Notes: a model not told the origin generated them from the sequence alone. A stretch of DNA of 64,000 nucleotides from Mesorhizobium escarrei (GCF_935825525.1 NZ_CAKXZT010000035.1:62001-126000); one strand, 5' to 3'. Shown: positions 9,378-18,012, counted from the stretch's first letter. Translations and numbers: made by a program.

Positions 9378-11014
9378 TCACGGACTGGCTTCGACCTTTG
9401 TCCTAACTTCTCCAATCCGATGATCTTGCCGAGGATTGGCAAAATCAAGGATGCCGAGCAGTTCGCCGCGTAGCTCGGCGATGACCTCGCCTCGCTTGCT
9501 ACCGGGCGAAAGAACCACCTCACCGACAAGCGAGCACAGCGCCTCGGCCGCTTCCCGGCCGCCGACCGGGTCGTTGAGCACTTCAGTGAAGACAACAACC
9601 CTGATGCGGTAGATGGTGGCGATGTTGGGATGAACATCCGGCACATCGGCCGGCGCCTCAGCCATGCGACCCATGATCTCTGCCTTCTGCCGCTCCAGTT
9701 CCTCAGCGCGCGCCTTCATCACCGGCTGATACATGCCGTCCTCGATCGCTACGATGATGCCGGCAATAGCGCGCTCAACCTTCTCCAGCGCCTTGCGGTC
9801 TGCTTCCGCCTGCGCCCGCCGCTCGCGGTTGAGGCGGTTCATCTCCTCCGCATAGGCGCGTACCGCCTCTGCGACGGACTCGGCGCAGACCAGCCGGTCC
9901 TTGAGGCCGGAAAGTACCCGCTCCTCGATCCTGGCGCGGACTATGGTTCGATTGTTGTTGCAGGTGCCGCGCCGGTGATGGTTGAGGCAGCCGAAGCGGT
10001 CACGCAGGATGAGACCATATTTGCCGCCACAGCACCCGCAGCTGAGCAGGCCGGAAAGGAGCGAGACCGGCCGCCGCGCTGCGTGCAGCCTCTTCGCCCT
10101 CGCCTCCCGCATACCGGCCGTCGTTGTCTCGAAGAGCATGGCGATTTGCTGCTGGCGGGCCTTCGCCGCCTGCCAGAGTTCGTCATCGGCGATCCGCAGA
10201 TGCGGCACCTCGGTCCTGATCCATTCGCTCTCCGGGTTCGGGCGCGACACGCGCTTGCCGGTGGATGGGTCCTTGACGAAACGCTGCCGGTTCCAGACCA
10301 GAACGCCGGTATAGAGCTCGTTGTTGAGGATGCCGGTGCCCCGGCTGGCATGGCCTCGGATGCTGGTGTCGCCCCAGGCGCGGCCGAGCGGGCCGGGGAT
10401 GCCGTCCTTGTTGAGATCAGCAGCGATGGCCTTCGGGCTCTTGCCGGAAGCAAACTCGTGGAAGATGCGGCGGACGACTTCTGCTTGCTCCGGCACGATC
10501 TCGCGGTCGCCGCGGATCGGCTCGCCGCCGGAATCCGTCTTCTTCACGACGCGATAGCCGTAGCAGAGCCCGCCACCGGCCTTGCCCTTCTCCACCCGGC
10601 CCCGCAGGCCGCGATGGGTCTTCTTCGCAAGGTCCTTCAGGAACAGCGCGTTCATCGTGCCCTTCAGGCCGACATGAAGCTCGGAAATCTCGCCTTCCGC
10701 CAGGGTGACGATCCTTAGCCCGCAAAGCGCAGGTGTTTGAAGAGGTTGGCGACATCGGCCTGGTCGCGGGAAATTCGGTCGAGCGCTTCGGCTAGCACCA
10801 CCTCGAAGAGGCCGCGCTGGGCGTCGTGGACCAGTTGCTGGATACCCGTCCGCAGGATTGTGCTCGCTCCGGAAATCGCCGCATCATGATAGGTGCCGGC
10901 CACCTCCCAGCGCTCGCGTATCGCCTGCAACCGGCAAAGGCGTAACTGGTCGTCAATCGAGCTTTCGCTCTGATTGTCGGAAGAATAGCGCGCATAGAGT
11001 GCGACACGGGCCAT
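9378..11014 (-). pseudogene. Large serine recombinase (resolvase/invertase family), frameshifted
   Basis: The first part (11014 down to about 10715) starts MARVALYARYSSDNQSESS, with the nucleophilic serine region of serine recombinases, and ends after LFKHLRFAG. One missing base there (GGC-TA-AGG for GGC-CTA-AGG) shifts the frame; the next part continues as LRIVTLAEGEISELHVGLKG and then KDLAKKTHRGLRGRVEKG, the recombinase domain, followed by a zinc-ribbon (LSCGCCGGKYG ... CNNNRTI) and a coiled coil. Restoring the base gives about 545 residues, normal for the family. Such proteins mediate integration or resolution of mobile elements. The defect could also be an assembly error. Confidence 0.85.
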
Positions 11015-11038
11015 CGACTGATCTCCTTTTCACGTCCC

Positions 11039-11272
11039 CTACCCTGCTTCGTCCTCTGCAGGGCTCCCGCCCTCCTCGCCCGGCGCTTCTGCTCGGCTGG
11101 GGCACACCCGGTTATCGTTGGCTGCCTGCTGCGCCTCGAAATGCTCCCGCGCGATCTGGCGGCCGATGAGGCGGGCGATCGACAGCACAACCTTGTCTAA
11201 CTTGTCCCGTACCGCGACGTCGGCAAAACCCGCATTCTGGTTGTCATTGGCCGGTTTGGTGTCATCCGCCAT
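11039..11272 (-). CDS. Small hypothetical protein
   Basis: 77 residues beginning MADDTKPANDNQNAGF, acidic, with a central amphipathic helix (LDKVVLSIARLIGRQIAREHFEA) and a disordered acidic tail. It ends 24 bases before the serine recombinase start on the same strand, and PANDN-type N-termini are frequent in small rhizobial mobile-element proteins. Function unknown. Confidence 0.55.
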   Translation of the reverse strand: MADDTKPANDNQNAGFADVAVRDKLDKVVLSIARLIGRQIAREHFEAQQAANDNRVCPSRAEAPGEEGGSPAEDEAG

Positions 11273-11607
11273 GGTGATGCCTGCTCTTCTGTCGAGATCA
11301 AACGGGCATTGAGCCGCGAAACGGCCAGGACAAAAAGGGCGAATTCGCTTGGTCGTACGGTGGCGTGCAAATACTTGCGCGGTTCGCACTGCGGCTTCAG
11401 CTCTCGCTTCTCGATGAGGCGCGCAAGGGTGGCGGAGAGCGAAGGCGTGCCGTTCAGCCAGTTCTCAATGTGGCAGTCGCCGAGAAGCTTTCGGCGCTGC
11501 GCACGGAAAGCTGTTTTCAGGAACGCGCTGCCTGTTCTCCCAAGGCGCTGGAACATCCTGGTGGAACGGTATCGCTGGTACAGGAGCCTTGCCTGTGTCC
11601 GAAGCAT
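11197..11607 (-). CDS. Possible hypothetical protein
   Basis: An open frame of 136 codons in the same direction as its neighbours. The middle (NGTPSLSATLARLIEKRELK, PSEFALFVLAVSRLNARL) looks like genuine protein, but the last 25 codons overlap the next gene in another frame and look non-coding, so the natural end may have been lost by a frameshift. No family recognised. Confidence 0.3.
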   Translation of the reverse strand: MLRTQARLLYQRYRSTRMFQRLGRTGSAFLKTAFRAQRRKLLGDCHIENWLNGTPSLSATLARLIEKRELKPQCEPRKYLHATVRPSEFALFVLAVSRLNARLISTEEQASPWRMTPNRPMTTRMRVLPTSRYGTS

Positions 11608-11738
11608 CCGCCGGGCCGAAAACTGCCGGTCAAGGCTGCGCGGTACGCGCCACCGCGAAGCGGCTCTGGCCTTGACGGGCTGGTTCGGTCGGGCTTCCTC
11701 TCGACAAGCAGGCAGTTCCCTCGCCAGACTTAACTCCG

Positions 11739-12143
11739 CTATCGAGAAGAGCCTGGACGAGCCTTCCCGGACGCTGCTCCCGCTTCAGAATCGGGCGAAC
11801 CCGCTTGAAGATAGGCGAATACCCGAAACCAGAATCGGTACTCCTGTGTCCTCCCGTCGCAATACGCCGAGAAGGCGCACCAGGCGATTGCGGTCGCGGC
11901 TGTCTTTCCCCACAAGGCGTTCGCTGCCTCTGCAGCTTCAGGCACGGTCCATTTCTGCAAGGAGGCATCGCGGTTGAAGGCGTCCAGTAGATCGGGATCG
12001 CTCGCCGCTGGATGGTGAGATGCCGCAAGAACGTCGGGTGCTGCCGACTCTGTGCCGGTTGAAGGGTGACGGCAGGCAGATGCTTGGCTGCTAGTTAAGG
12101 GGTTCTCCGCTGAAGCCGGAAGTTTGGTTGGACGGAACTTCAT
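11739..12143 (-). CDS. Hypothetical protein
   Basis: 134 residues starting MKFRPTKLPASAEN; the ATG is preceded by GGAGGCGAG. After a low-complexity, serine/alanine-rich N-terminal half, residues of about 60-115 form a compact helical region (LQKWTVPEAAEAANALWGK ... WCAFSAYCDGRTQEYRFW). It starts 22 bases after the stop of the upstream gene and is likely in one operon with it. No known family recognised. Confidence 0.5.
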   Translation of the reverse strand: MKFRPTKLPASAENPLTSSQASACRHPSTGTESAAPDVLAASHHPAASDPDLLDAFNRDASLQKWTVPEAAEAANALWGKTAATAIAWCAFSAYCDGRTQEYRFWFRVFAYLQAGSPDSEAGAASGKARPGSSR

Positions 12144-12165
12144 GTCTCGCCTCCTTCTTCGTCTG

Positions 12166-12879
12166 TCAGACGCGGAAACAGCAGCCAGCCCGCCGCGGGC
12201 GGAGCTGGGGACGCGGCTCGCCGTGAAAGAACTGTTCCGGCATCTGCTGGGCGATGCGCACCAGATCGCTGAGTGCCGAGCGGATTTGCGGCCAGGGGAA
12301 GTCGGAACATTCCTCCCAGGCCTCGCCCTCGCGCAACACGGCATCGAGCTTGCCCGCCACACCGGCGAGGGTCGTGGCAGGCGTCGTTGAGAACGCTTCC
12401 AGCAGATCCTCGGCACGGTCGCCAGCCTCGCGCTCGGCCCTGAGCGCGGCGGTGTAACCGGTCTCCTCGGCAGCCGCGTCCCAGCGTGCCTGATGCACGG
12501 CAAAATCGGCTTCGGCCCTCTCGCGGAGAGCCGCCATATCCGGCCCTTTTCCGAGCACTTCATTGAGCGCCACGATCGAGTGGACCGTCACGTCCTCACC
12601 CTCGGGCAGGCGGACGGTCGCACAGGGAAAGCCGACGCTCTCGACAAGGTTTGTCTCCAGGCGCTGCTGCTTGCGGCAAAGCCGCTCGGTCAGCTTGTGG
12701 GCTGTCTCCCATTCCCGCCAAAGGATCAGCGATGGGTCGGGGGGCGTACCCGTTGCAACAGCGTTGCCGGCAAGCGCGCCTTTCTCAAGCAGCAAAGCGG
12801 TGGACGTGATCAGCCCTCCCGCAAGCACTCGCCTGCGGGTGACGAAAGGCAGAGTCATGCTATTGTCGGAATCAGCCAT
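12166..12879 (-). CDS. Hypothetical protein with Tat-like signal sequence
   Basis: 237 residues. The N-terminus has a twin-arginine-like signal (FVTRRRVLAGGLITSTALLL followed by GALAG), suggesting export of a folded protein, followed by a mostly helical, acidic domain without recognised motifs (for example WREWETAHKLTERLCRKQQR, WEECSDFPWPQIRSALSDLV). It is the first gene of a leftward run that ends with the serine recombinase. Function unknown. Confidence 0.6.
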   Translation of the reverse strand: MADSDNSMTLPFVTRRRVLAGGLITSTALLLEKGALAGNAVATGTPPDPSLILWREWETAHKLTERLCRKQQRLETNLVESVGFPCATVRLPEGEDVTVHSIVALNEVLGKGPDMAALRERAEADFAVHQARWDAAAEETGYTAALRAEREAGDRAEDLLEAFSTTPATTLAGVAGKLDAVLREGEAWEECSDFPWPQIRSALSDLVRIAQQMPEQFFHGEPRPQLRPRRAGCCFRV

Positions 12880-13025
12880 GATCCGAGCTCCTGAACAGCT
12901 TGGTTGTGGTCAGGCTGGCTGGAGTGTTGACGCACTCTAGCCAGTCGTTGTGCGTGCAATGCAAGTGCAATGCACGTGCATATCAATGCGCCCTTTGAAA
13001 CCAAATATCAAGCCGTAGAGCGAAA

Positions 13026-13190
13026 ATGACAAAAAAGCCGTTCACCACTCGCCTTGATCCGCCGGTGTTGGCGTTGGCTCAACAGCTTGCTGAAACAGAA
13101 CGGCGCTCGATCACCTCGGTCATAGAACTCGCATTGATCGAGTACGCCGAACGGCGCGGAATCAAGGTAAGCGCGAAGGAAGGGGATTAA
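13026..13190 (+). CDS. Small ribbon-helix-helix-like protein
   Basis: 54 residues starting MTKKPFTTRLDPPVLALAQQ. The pattern of a short beta strand (FTTRLDPPV) followed by two helices (LALAQQLAETE, SITSVIELALIEYAERRG) is that of the Arc/CopG/MetJ ribbon-helix-helix DNA-binding fold, as in many antitoxins and plasmid regulators. It faces away from the Tat-signal gene and has no toxin-like partner directly downstream. Confidence 0.5.
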   Translation: MTKKPFTTRLDPPVLALAQQLAETERRSITSVIELALIEYAERRGIKVSAKEGD

Positions 13191-13604
13191 CAGACGAGTT
13201 GGCGGACGCCGCGAAGGCATCATGGCCTACCGCAGTTGATTTTGAGCGAGGCGAGTTCATCCCAGAGAATAGCGGCGAGCCTGGCGTACGTCCGCACGCC
13301 GTCTGGAAAGCAAATGACCTAGCAGCAAACAGGCAAATTCGACCCGCTTTGGTCATCGGAGAGTTCACGACCAAATGGCAGCAATGCGCCACACATCGGT
13401 CGTTTGGGTCACTGCTGCCGGTTGCCAAAAGCTTGCGGCGAACACTTTGCAGCCTCGCGATTGCGCCATGGGTACACGGGATAGGCATCTCGGCCGCCTG
13501 ACTGCGCTTTGTTGCTCTAAATCGCCGCGGGACATACGAGAGACAAAGTCGCCCGGAAGAGTTACAGGTGAGCGAATGCCGATTCAAAACGAGCCAACCC
13601 GCAT
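13191..13604. other. 414-base gap without a recognisable gene
   Basis: Open frames exist on both strands, but neither has a family resemblance or a good ribosome binding site. It probably holds the promoter for the nucleotidyltransferase operon that starts at 13605. Confidence 0.4.
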
Positions 13605-14660
13605 ATGCCTATCACCGCGCTAGATCGACTCAGGGGAAACGACGCCTCCCGGTGGAGTCATATCGCCGCCGCCGAACGCCGTAGCATAGAGTGCTTGGAG
13701 GTCTTGGCCCGTATCGCAAACGACCTGCTACCGACCGACGAAGGTAGCTTCGTTGTGTTCGGCTCTCTAGCGCGCGGTGAATATACCGCAGGTAGTGATC
13801 TCGACTGGACCGTCCTGATTGACGGGCGCGCCGACTCCTTGCATTTGCAGATCATACACAAGCTCAAGACCGAGCTCGAGAAAGCTGACTTCAAGATCCC
13901 GGGACCAACTGAGGTGTTCGGCGGTCTAATCTTCAGCCATGACCTGGTCCATGCCATCGGCGGCGACGAAGATACTAACAAGAATATGACCCGGCGTTTA
14001 CTACTGCTGTTAGAGTCGGCCCCGATCCATGCTGCGGGCAGCGTCGAGACCCATGCCCGCATAGTGCAGGCTATCCTGAATCGCTATGTCCAAGAGGACG
14101 CCAGTTTCATTGGCAGCAACAAACGTGCTGACAGGATTCCGCGTTTCCTCTTAAACGATGTGGTGCGTTTCTGGCGCACTATGGCAGTCGATTACGCGAA
14201 CAAGTACCGGGCCAGAGGCGGTCAAAAGTGGGCGCTACGAAATATAAAGCTACGGATGTCGAGGAAGTTGCTCTTCGTCTCCGGCTTCTTCATGTGCCTA
14301 TCTTGGGCACTGCAGGACCACGCCCAAAAAAGCGACGATTTCGAGATCCAAGATCTCGTTGATCATCTACTGGCTTGGACCCAACGCTCTCCATTGGTCT
14401 CTCTAGCAGGCGTGGTAGAGCGATATGCGCCGGAATTGGCGTCCGACATCTTCGATAATTACGATTCCTTTCTCGCTGTTCTTGACGATGAGATCCGTCG
14501 GACCAGGCTTGAGAATTTGTCTCCGGACGAAGCATACGAAGATGAGGTCTTCTTGGAAGCGAGGGGTGTGGCGACGAAGTTCGATGAAGCACTGACCAAG
14601 CTGTTGTTCGAAGCGGACGCCGGCGTTGCCAAGCTGGTACAAAAATATGGGGTGTTCTGA
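13605..14660 (+). CDS. Pol-beta-type nucleotidyltransferase domain protein
   Basis: 351 residues. Residues of about 48-70 read FVVFGSLARGEYTAGSDLDW, the GS-x(n)-DxD signature of the polymerase-beta nucleotidyltransferase fold (MNT/GlnD/CD-NTase superfamily), with both metal-binding aspartates present. The C-terminal half is helical (RFLLNDVVRFWRTMAVDYAN; LRMSRKLLFVSGFFMCLSWA), resembling the accessory helical domain of GlnD/DUF294-type proteins. It could nucleotidylate a protein or RNA or make a signalling nucleotide; which one is not visible. The stop overlaps the next start (TGATG), so translation is coupled to the TIM-barrel gene. Placement on an island next to an E1-like gene suggests a defence or stress function, an inference only. 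Confidence 0.75.
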   Translation: MPITALDRLRGNDASRWSHIAAAERRSIECLEVLARIANDLLPTDEGSFVVFGSLARGEYTAGSDLDWTVLIDGRADSLHLQIIHKLKTELEKADFKIPGPTEVFGGLIFSHDLVHAIGGDEDTNKNMTRRLLLLLESAPIHAAGSVETHARIVQAILNRYVQEDASFIGSNKRADRIPRFLLNDVVRFWRTMAVDYANKYRARGGQKWALRNIKLRMSRKLLFVSGFFMCLSWALQDHAQKSDDFEIQDLVDHLLAWTQRSPLVSLAGVVERYAPELASDIFDNYDSFLAVLDDEIRRTRLENLSPDEAYEDEVFLEARGVATKFDEALTKLLFEADAGVAKLVQKYGVF

Positions 14661-15409
14661 TGCCGACGATCGGCTTCTCCACGGGCGCAATCGCCCGTGA
14701 CGATTTCGCGACTGCACTTGATCTGCTGGCACCCACGCGCGCCTCTGCGGTAGAACTCTCCGCGTTACGAACCGCAGAACTGCCGGCGTTGTTGGCCGCG
14801 TTGCCGGGATTGTTACCGGGGTTGAAAAAACGATATCGCTATGTGAGTTTCCACGCGCCCACCAATTTCGACGACGAACGTCCGATGGTTCAGCAACTGA
14901 AGACTGTCGCGGATATGGGGCTGAATGTGGTTGTCCATCCCGATACGATCGGCGACATCCCTATATGGCGGGCGCTAGGGTCGCGTCTTTGTCTGGAAAA
15001 CATGGATTCTCGCAAACCAGCCGGCCGCACAGCAGAAGAATTACAGCCATTCTTCGACATGCTCCCAGATGCTAAATTGTGCCTGGACATTGCTCACGCC
15101 CGGCAGGTCGACTCCTCCATGACCGAAGCGGTGCGTATTCTGCGACGGTTCGGCGGCCGGCTTGCTCAATTCCATGTCAGTGAAATCAATAGCAAAGGTA
15201 CACATTTTGCGATGTCGTTCGCCGCCAAGCGCGCGTACGAACCCTTCGCAATGGTCTTGTCCCGTACTCCAGTTATCATTGAGTCCATGGTGACGCGGGA
15301 TGCGATCGTGCGCGAGATAGCCGAGACGGAGAAGCTGCTGGCCAGCCATCGGTATGCCGCCGCCCACACGGCCGATGGCAGGATCAGCCCAATTCAGCCC
15401 GCCGAGTGA
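14660..15409 (+). CDS. AP-endonuclease-2 / xylose-isomerase-like TIM-barrel protein
   Basis: 249 residues. Strand-end motifs YVSFHAPTNF, LNVVVHPDT, RLCLENMDS, KLCLDIAHARQV, QFHVSEIN and VIIESM follow the order of metal ligands (H, H, E, D-x-x-H, H, E) in the endonuclease IV / sugar-phosphate isomerase superfamily (PF01261). A metal-dependent hydrolase or isomerase is likely, acting on a nucleic acid, nucleotide or sugar phosphate. It is translationally coupled to the nucleotidyltransferase upstream and to a small ORF downstream, so the three products probably act together. Confidence 0.75.
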   Translation: MPTIGFSTGAIARDDFATALDLLAPTRASAVELSALRTAELPALLAALPGLLPGLKKRYRYVSFHAPTNFDDERPMVQQLKTVADMGLNVVVHPDTIGDIPIWRALGSRLCLENMDSRKPAGRTAEELQPFFDMLPDAKLCLDIAHARQVDSSMTEAVRILRRFGGRLAQFHVSEINSKGTHFAMSFAAKRAYEPFAMVLSRTPVIIESMVTRDAIVREIAETEKLLASHRYAAAHTADGRISPIQPAE

Positions 15410-15666
15410 GCAATATTGGTAAGGGCGTGCGCGTTGGGATGACCTTGGTCAATCGGTCTGGGAAGCGGATACTGCCGGACCAGCCGGTCAGATTTGTTGA
15501 GGTTAGGAGCCGCGGTTCGATCAAATTGGCCACGGCTCTCACTAGGATAAACCTGATCGGTCCGAAACGTGGTCCGTGGTGCCGATTTACTTCCGAAATG
15601 GCCGCTCTGCAAGCGAACCCACGGTTAAGGCGGGACGTGTATCAATATTTCTGCGCGGGCGCATAG
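15406..15666 (+). CDS. Small basic protein coupled to the TIM-barrel gene
   Basis: 86 residues from a GTG that overlaps the TIM-barrel stop by four bases (GTGA), a classic coupling arrangement. The product is basic (VRFVEVRSRGSIKLATALTR; GPWCRFTSEMAALQANPRLR) and matches no family I recognise. Its last 25 bases overlap the 3' end of the convergent E1-like gene. The overlap at the start and the uninterrupted frame support a real gene; the sequence alone does not give a function. Confidence 0.5.
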   Translation: MSNIGKGVRVGMTLVNRSGKRILPDQPVRFVEVRSRGSIKLATALTRINLIGPKRGPWCRFTSEMAALQANPRLRRDVYQYFCAGA

Positions 15667-17015
15667 GCCACCGCAGCCAAATCATCCTTCGTATATTTCG
15701 ACCAGGTCACCGCAAGTTCGCCCGAAAGCTCGCCCAGCCGGACCTTCAGGTTTTGCAAGCGTTCGCCGTCATTGAGTACTCGCAGGGTGTCGGCCATAAC
15801 CAGTGTCGCGGCCACCATGCCCACGAAAGGCACAGCGACTGACTTCCCAGCATATTCGATAATGCCACAACGGTCGCGCTTCAGGCGGCGATAGGCAGGG
15901 TTTTCTTCAGCCGCTTTCAAGATCGCTTCTTCAGCATCTGCCTTCTCGGCGGCCGAAAGCACCGGCCAGATTTCGACCGCCGCGCGCGCATTCGGCCATG
16001 TCCGGAAGCTAATCGAATCGAAGTTAGTCGCGGTGCCGCCGAGCCCGCTATCAACGACACGCCCGAAACTGGCTCCGACGAGAAGCTGGCGCGCCTCGTT
16101 GTTGTCGAAGCCACTGAGCGCAAGTGCTGGTTCGCCATCGAGCCTGCGCGTGTGCTTATCGAAGCGCCGTTCGACAAGGCGGCTCTTGATGCCGAACCGC
16201 TCCAGCCAGTTCGAGCACACCCGCGTCTTTAGCCTGCCGATGTCGCGGCTCCGGAACAGCACGCCGGTTTCGGTATTTGACTTTTCGACCTTGTCGAAGT
16301 CCAGCAGGTACAGAAGTACATCGGTAGGATCGGCGAAGGGGAGCGTCGCCAGCGCCCACAGATAAGCGTTGCCGAGATGCCCCAAACCTAGCAGCCACGC
16401 CTGCTTTGGCAGCGCGGTCACGACCGGTCCGACGGCTTCGGGATTTGTGTGGCCGAGGTCGGGGCGCCACAGCGAAAGACCCACGACGCGTTTTCCAGCC
16501 AAAAGGTCGATGCCCGCGAAACCTAGGAAAGTCTCCGAAACGGCGAGGGCGGCAGCGAGAATGGGCGCAAGCGAGCAATGCTCGCGTTCCGCATAGCGAC
16601 TCAGAACGTGCTGCGGACCGGTTACAGCCACCCAACCGTCGAACGTTACGCGTGTGGCAGCCCCGTCGTGGGCAGCATTGCCGAAAAGAACAAGCCGACC
16701 ACCATCGGTCGGCGTCATGTTGCGGTTTCCAACTTCCCTGGCAAGGGCGAACCCAAGCGTGGCTCTCCCTGGTGCTCCAACCAGGGCCGGCGCGCTCAGG
16801 ACGGAGTCCGGCGCGTCCACGCGGACAGCGCCCGGAAAGCACCGGGCTGCCAGACGTACCGCGGTCAAGGCAGCCAGTTGAAGCGACCTTGAGGCGGCGA
16901 CATCTTCGCCCAGCTTCATTGTCACCGCAAACCCGCGTCGCCGGGCGAGTACCTTCCCGGGATCATCGCCGTTACGATCGACGAGCAGCTTAGAAATTCG
17001 CGAAATGCTTGCCAT
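15642..17015 (-). CDS. ThiF/MoeB/E1-like adenylyltransferase
   Basis: 457 residues from an ATG with AGGGG five bases upstream. Residues of about 205-370 show the Rossmann ATP-binding domain of ubiquitin-activating E1-like enzymes: WLLGLGHLGNAYLWAL, then the aspartate of LLDFDKVEKSN followed by TETGVLFRSRDIGRLKTRV, then LSGFDNNEARQLL. A cysteine in RDRCGIIEYAGKSVAVPFVG sits where many E1-like proteins have their thiol or a metal cysteine, and this is followed by the AATLVMADTLRVL helix common to the family. The N-terminal 200 residues are a separate domain I do not recognise. The gene is convergent with the nucleotidyltransferase operon. No JAB peptidase gene is next to it. Confidence 0.8.
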   Translation of the reverse strand: MASISRISKLLVDRNGDDPGKVLARRRGFAVTMKLGEDVAASRSLQLAALTAVRLAARCFPGAVRVDAPDSVLSAPALVGAPGRATLGFALAREVGNRNMTPTDGGRLVLFGNAAHDGAATRVTFDGWVAVTGPQHVLSRYAEREHCSLAPILAAALAVSETFLGFAGIDLLAGKRVVGLSLWRPDLGHTNPEAVGPVVTALPKQAWLLGLGHLGNAYLWALATLPFADPTDVLLYLLDFDKVEKSNTETGVLFRSRDIGRLKTRVCSNWLERFGIKSRLVERRFDKHTRRLDGEPALALSGFDNNEARQLLVGASFGRVVDSGLGGTATNFDSISFRTWPNARAAVEIWPVLSAAEKADAEEAILKAAEENPAYRRLKRDRCGIIEYAGKSVAVPFVGMVAATLVMADTLRVLNDGERLQNLKVRLGELSGELAVTWSKYTKDDLAAVAYAPAQKY

Positions 17016-17023
17016 GTGCGCCC

Positions 17024-17281
17024 CTACCAAAAGATCAAGCGCAAGCGATCTGATTGACCGCCTCGGTCATGCCGCCGCCAACTGTAGCTGCCCATATATT
17101 CGTGTACCGCATTGCTAGTCCGAAGCCACTTTGGCCCCGGCGCCAGCGACGTGCGCTCTTGGTGTGAACGGTCGGGACCGTTGGAATGACTGGCATGCGG
17201 CGCGAAGCTGCCGTTTGCGTCGTGGAAAACGTACGTCGGCTTCGGTTCAGACTTTCCCGTCCCCACCGGACTTTGCAGCAC
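17024..17281 (-). CDS. Possible small protein upstream of the E1-like gene
   Basis: GTG-initiated frame of 85 codons (LQSPVGTGKSEPKPTYVFHD...) on the E1 strand. Its TAG lies in the E1 ribosome binding region, 8 bases before the E1 ATG, which would couple the two. The frame stays open upstream to a TGA at 17399. Partners of prokaryotic E1 genes are often small ubiquitin-like or E2-like proteins, but this product lacks a recognisable fold and a terminal GG. Could be chance or a decayed gene. Confidence 0.3.
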   Translation of the reverse strand: MLQSPVGTGKSEPKPTYVFHDANGSFAPHASHSNGPDRSHQERTSLAPGPKWLRTSNAVHEYMGSYSWRRHDRGGQSDRLRLIFW

Positions 17282-17398
17282 CGAGACAGGCCCATCACGC
17301 CCAACACCGTAGACAATATCGCAGGGTTTCCGAATGGGGGGAAAGGCGGTAGCGCTCTCCCGACTCGAACCCCCATGGTGGGCGAACGTGTCAGATAA

Positions 17399-17623
17399 TC
17401 AAGTTTGTCCCACAGCGTGGCTGGACCTCCCAATCTCTTTCATAAGCACGCGCAATTCGGCCGGTGGAGCAAAGACAGAAAGTTCGAAAAGCTTCCAAGA
17501 ACCCCAGGCAAACCGGATGCCCGTGAATAGCGTGGTTTCACGAACTTCTTCCATCACTGCAGAGGGTGCATCCCCGCCGATTTGCCGCCCTCGCTGTCCG
17601 TTTTTCACGACGACGACCACCAA
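17399..17623 (-). CDS. Possible small protein or gene remnant
   Basis: 74-codon frame (VVVVVKNGQRGRQIGGDAPS... GIRFAWGSWKLFELSVFAPP) in the same phase as the ORF at 17024-17281, from which only one TGA separates it. It may be a separate small gene or the 5' part of one interrupted gene. No family recognised. The rest of 17282-17781 shows nothing I can name. Confidence 0.25.
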   Translation of the reverse strand: MVVVVVKNGQRGRQIGGDAPSAVMEEVRETTLFTGIRFAWGSWKLFELSVFAPPAELRVLMKEIGRSSHAVGQT

Positions 17624-17781
17624 GCACTTCCATCAAAGCCCATAACAATGCTCTCATGCCATGAACGAGCGTGAGCAGCCGTTCACGTACCTATGACGCA
17701 GCGCTGAGCCTTCGCTGATTCCATGCCTGTCAAGGTGCTTTGACTCGTGGCCGCAACCCCACAGTAAGGAGGGAGTCACTC

Positions 17782-18012
17782 ATGGATGGCGTCAGATATC
17801 TGACCCCGGAAGAAGTAGCAGAACGCTATCGTGGGGGGATCTCTCTTGGCACGCTAAGAAACTGGCGTTCGATGCGCATCGGGCCTAGCTTCGTTAAGAT
17901 CGGCAAAGCCGTTCTCTACCCTATCGCTGAACTAGATGCTTCGGACGAACAGAACCGCGTCGCTTGTCGTGCGTCAATGCCACTCATCGAGAGCTTGGAT
18001 GATCAACGGTGA
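17782..18012 (+). CDS. AlpA/excisionase-like helix-turn-helix protein
   Basis: 76 residues with the MerR-like helix-turn-helix of AlpA/Xis proteins: YLTPEEVAERYRG, then LGTLRNWRSMRIGPSFVKIG and AVLYPIAELDA. Such proteins act as excisionases or integrase-gene regulators of integrative elements. AGGAGGG lies 8 bases before the ATG. A second, frameshifted copy lies at 33342 near the right end of the island. Confidence 0.75.
   Translation: MDGVRYLTPEEVAERYRGGISLGTLRNWRSMRIGPSFVKIGKAVLYPIAELDASDEQNRVACRASMPLIESLDDQR

Noticed and set aside
9630..10718. 362-codon frame opposite the serine recombinase
   Set aside because: Antisense of readable recombinase and zinc-ribbon sequence.
13162..13587. 141-codon minus-strand frame between the RHH gene and the NTase gene
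   Set aside because: Overlaps the RHH gene, no recognisable motif, no ribosome site.
13605..17015. Type II CBASS operon
   Set aside because: The E1 gene lacks a fused E2 domain and faces the other way, no JAB protease or membrane/nuclease effector is present, and the NTase C-terminus looks GlnD/DUF294-like.
17310..17360. tRNA-Ser-like 3' end on the minus strand (GGGGGTTCGAGTCGGGAGAGC region)
   Set aside because: T-stem bases do not pair and no anticodon or acceptor arm could be built.
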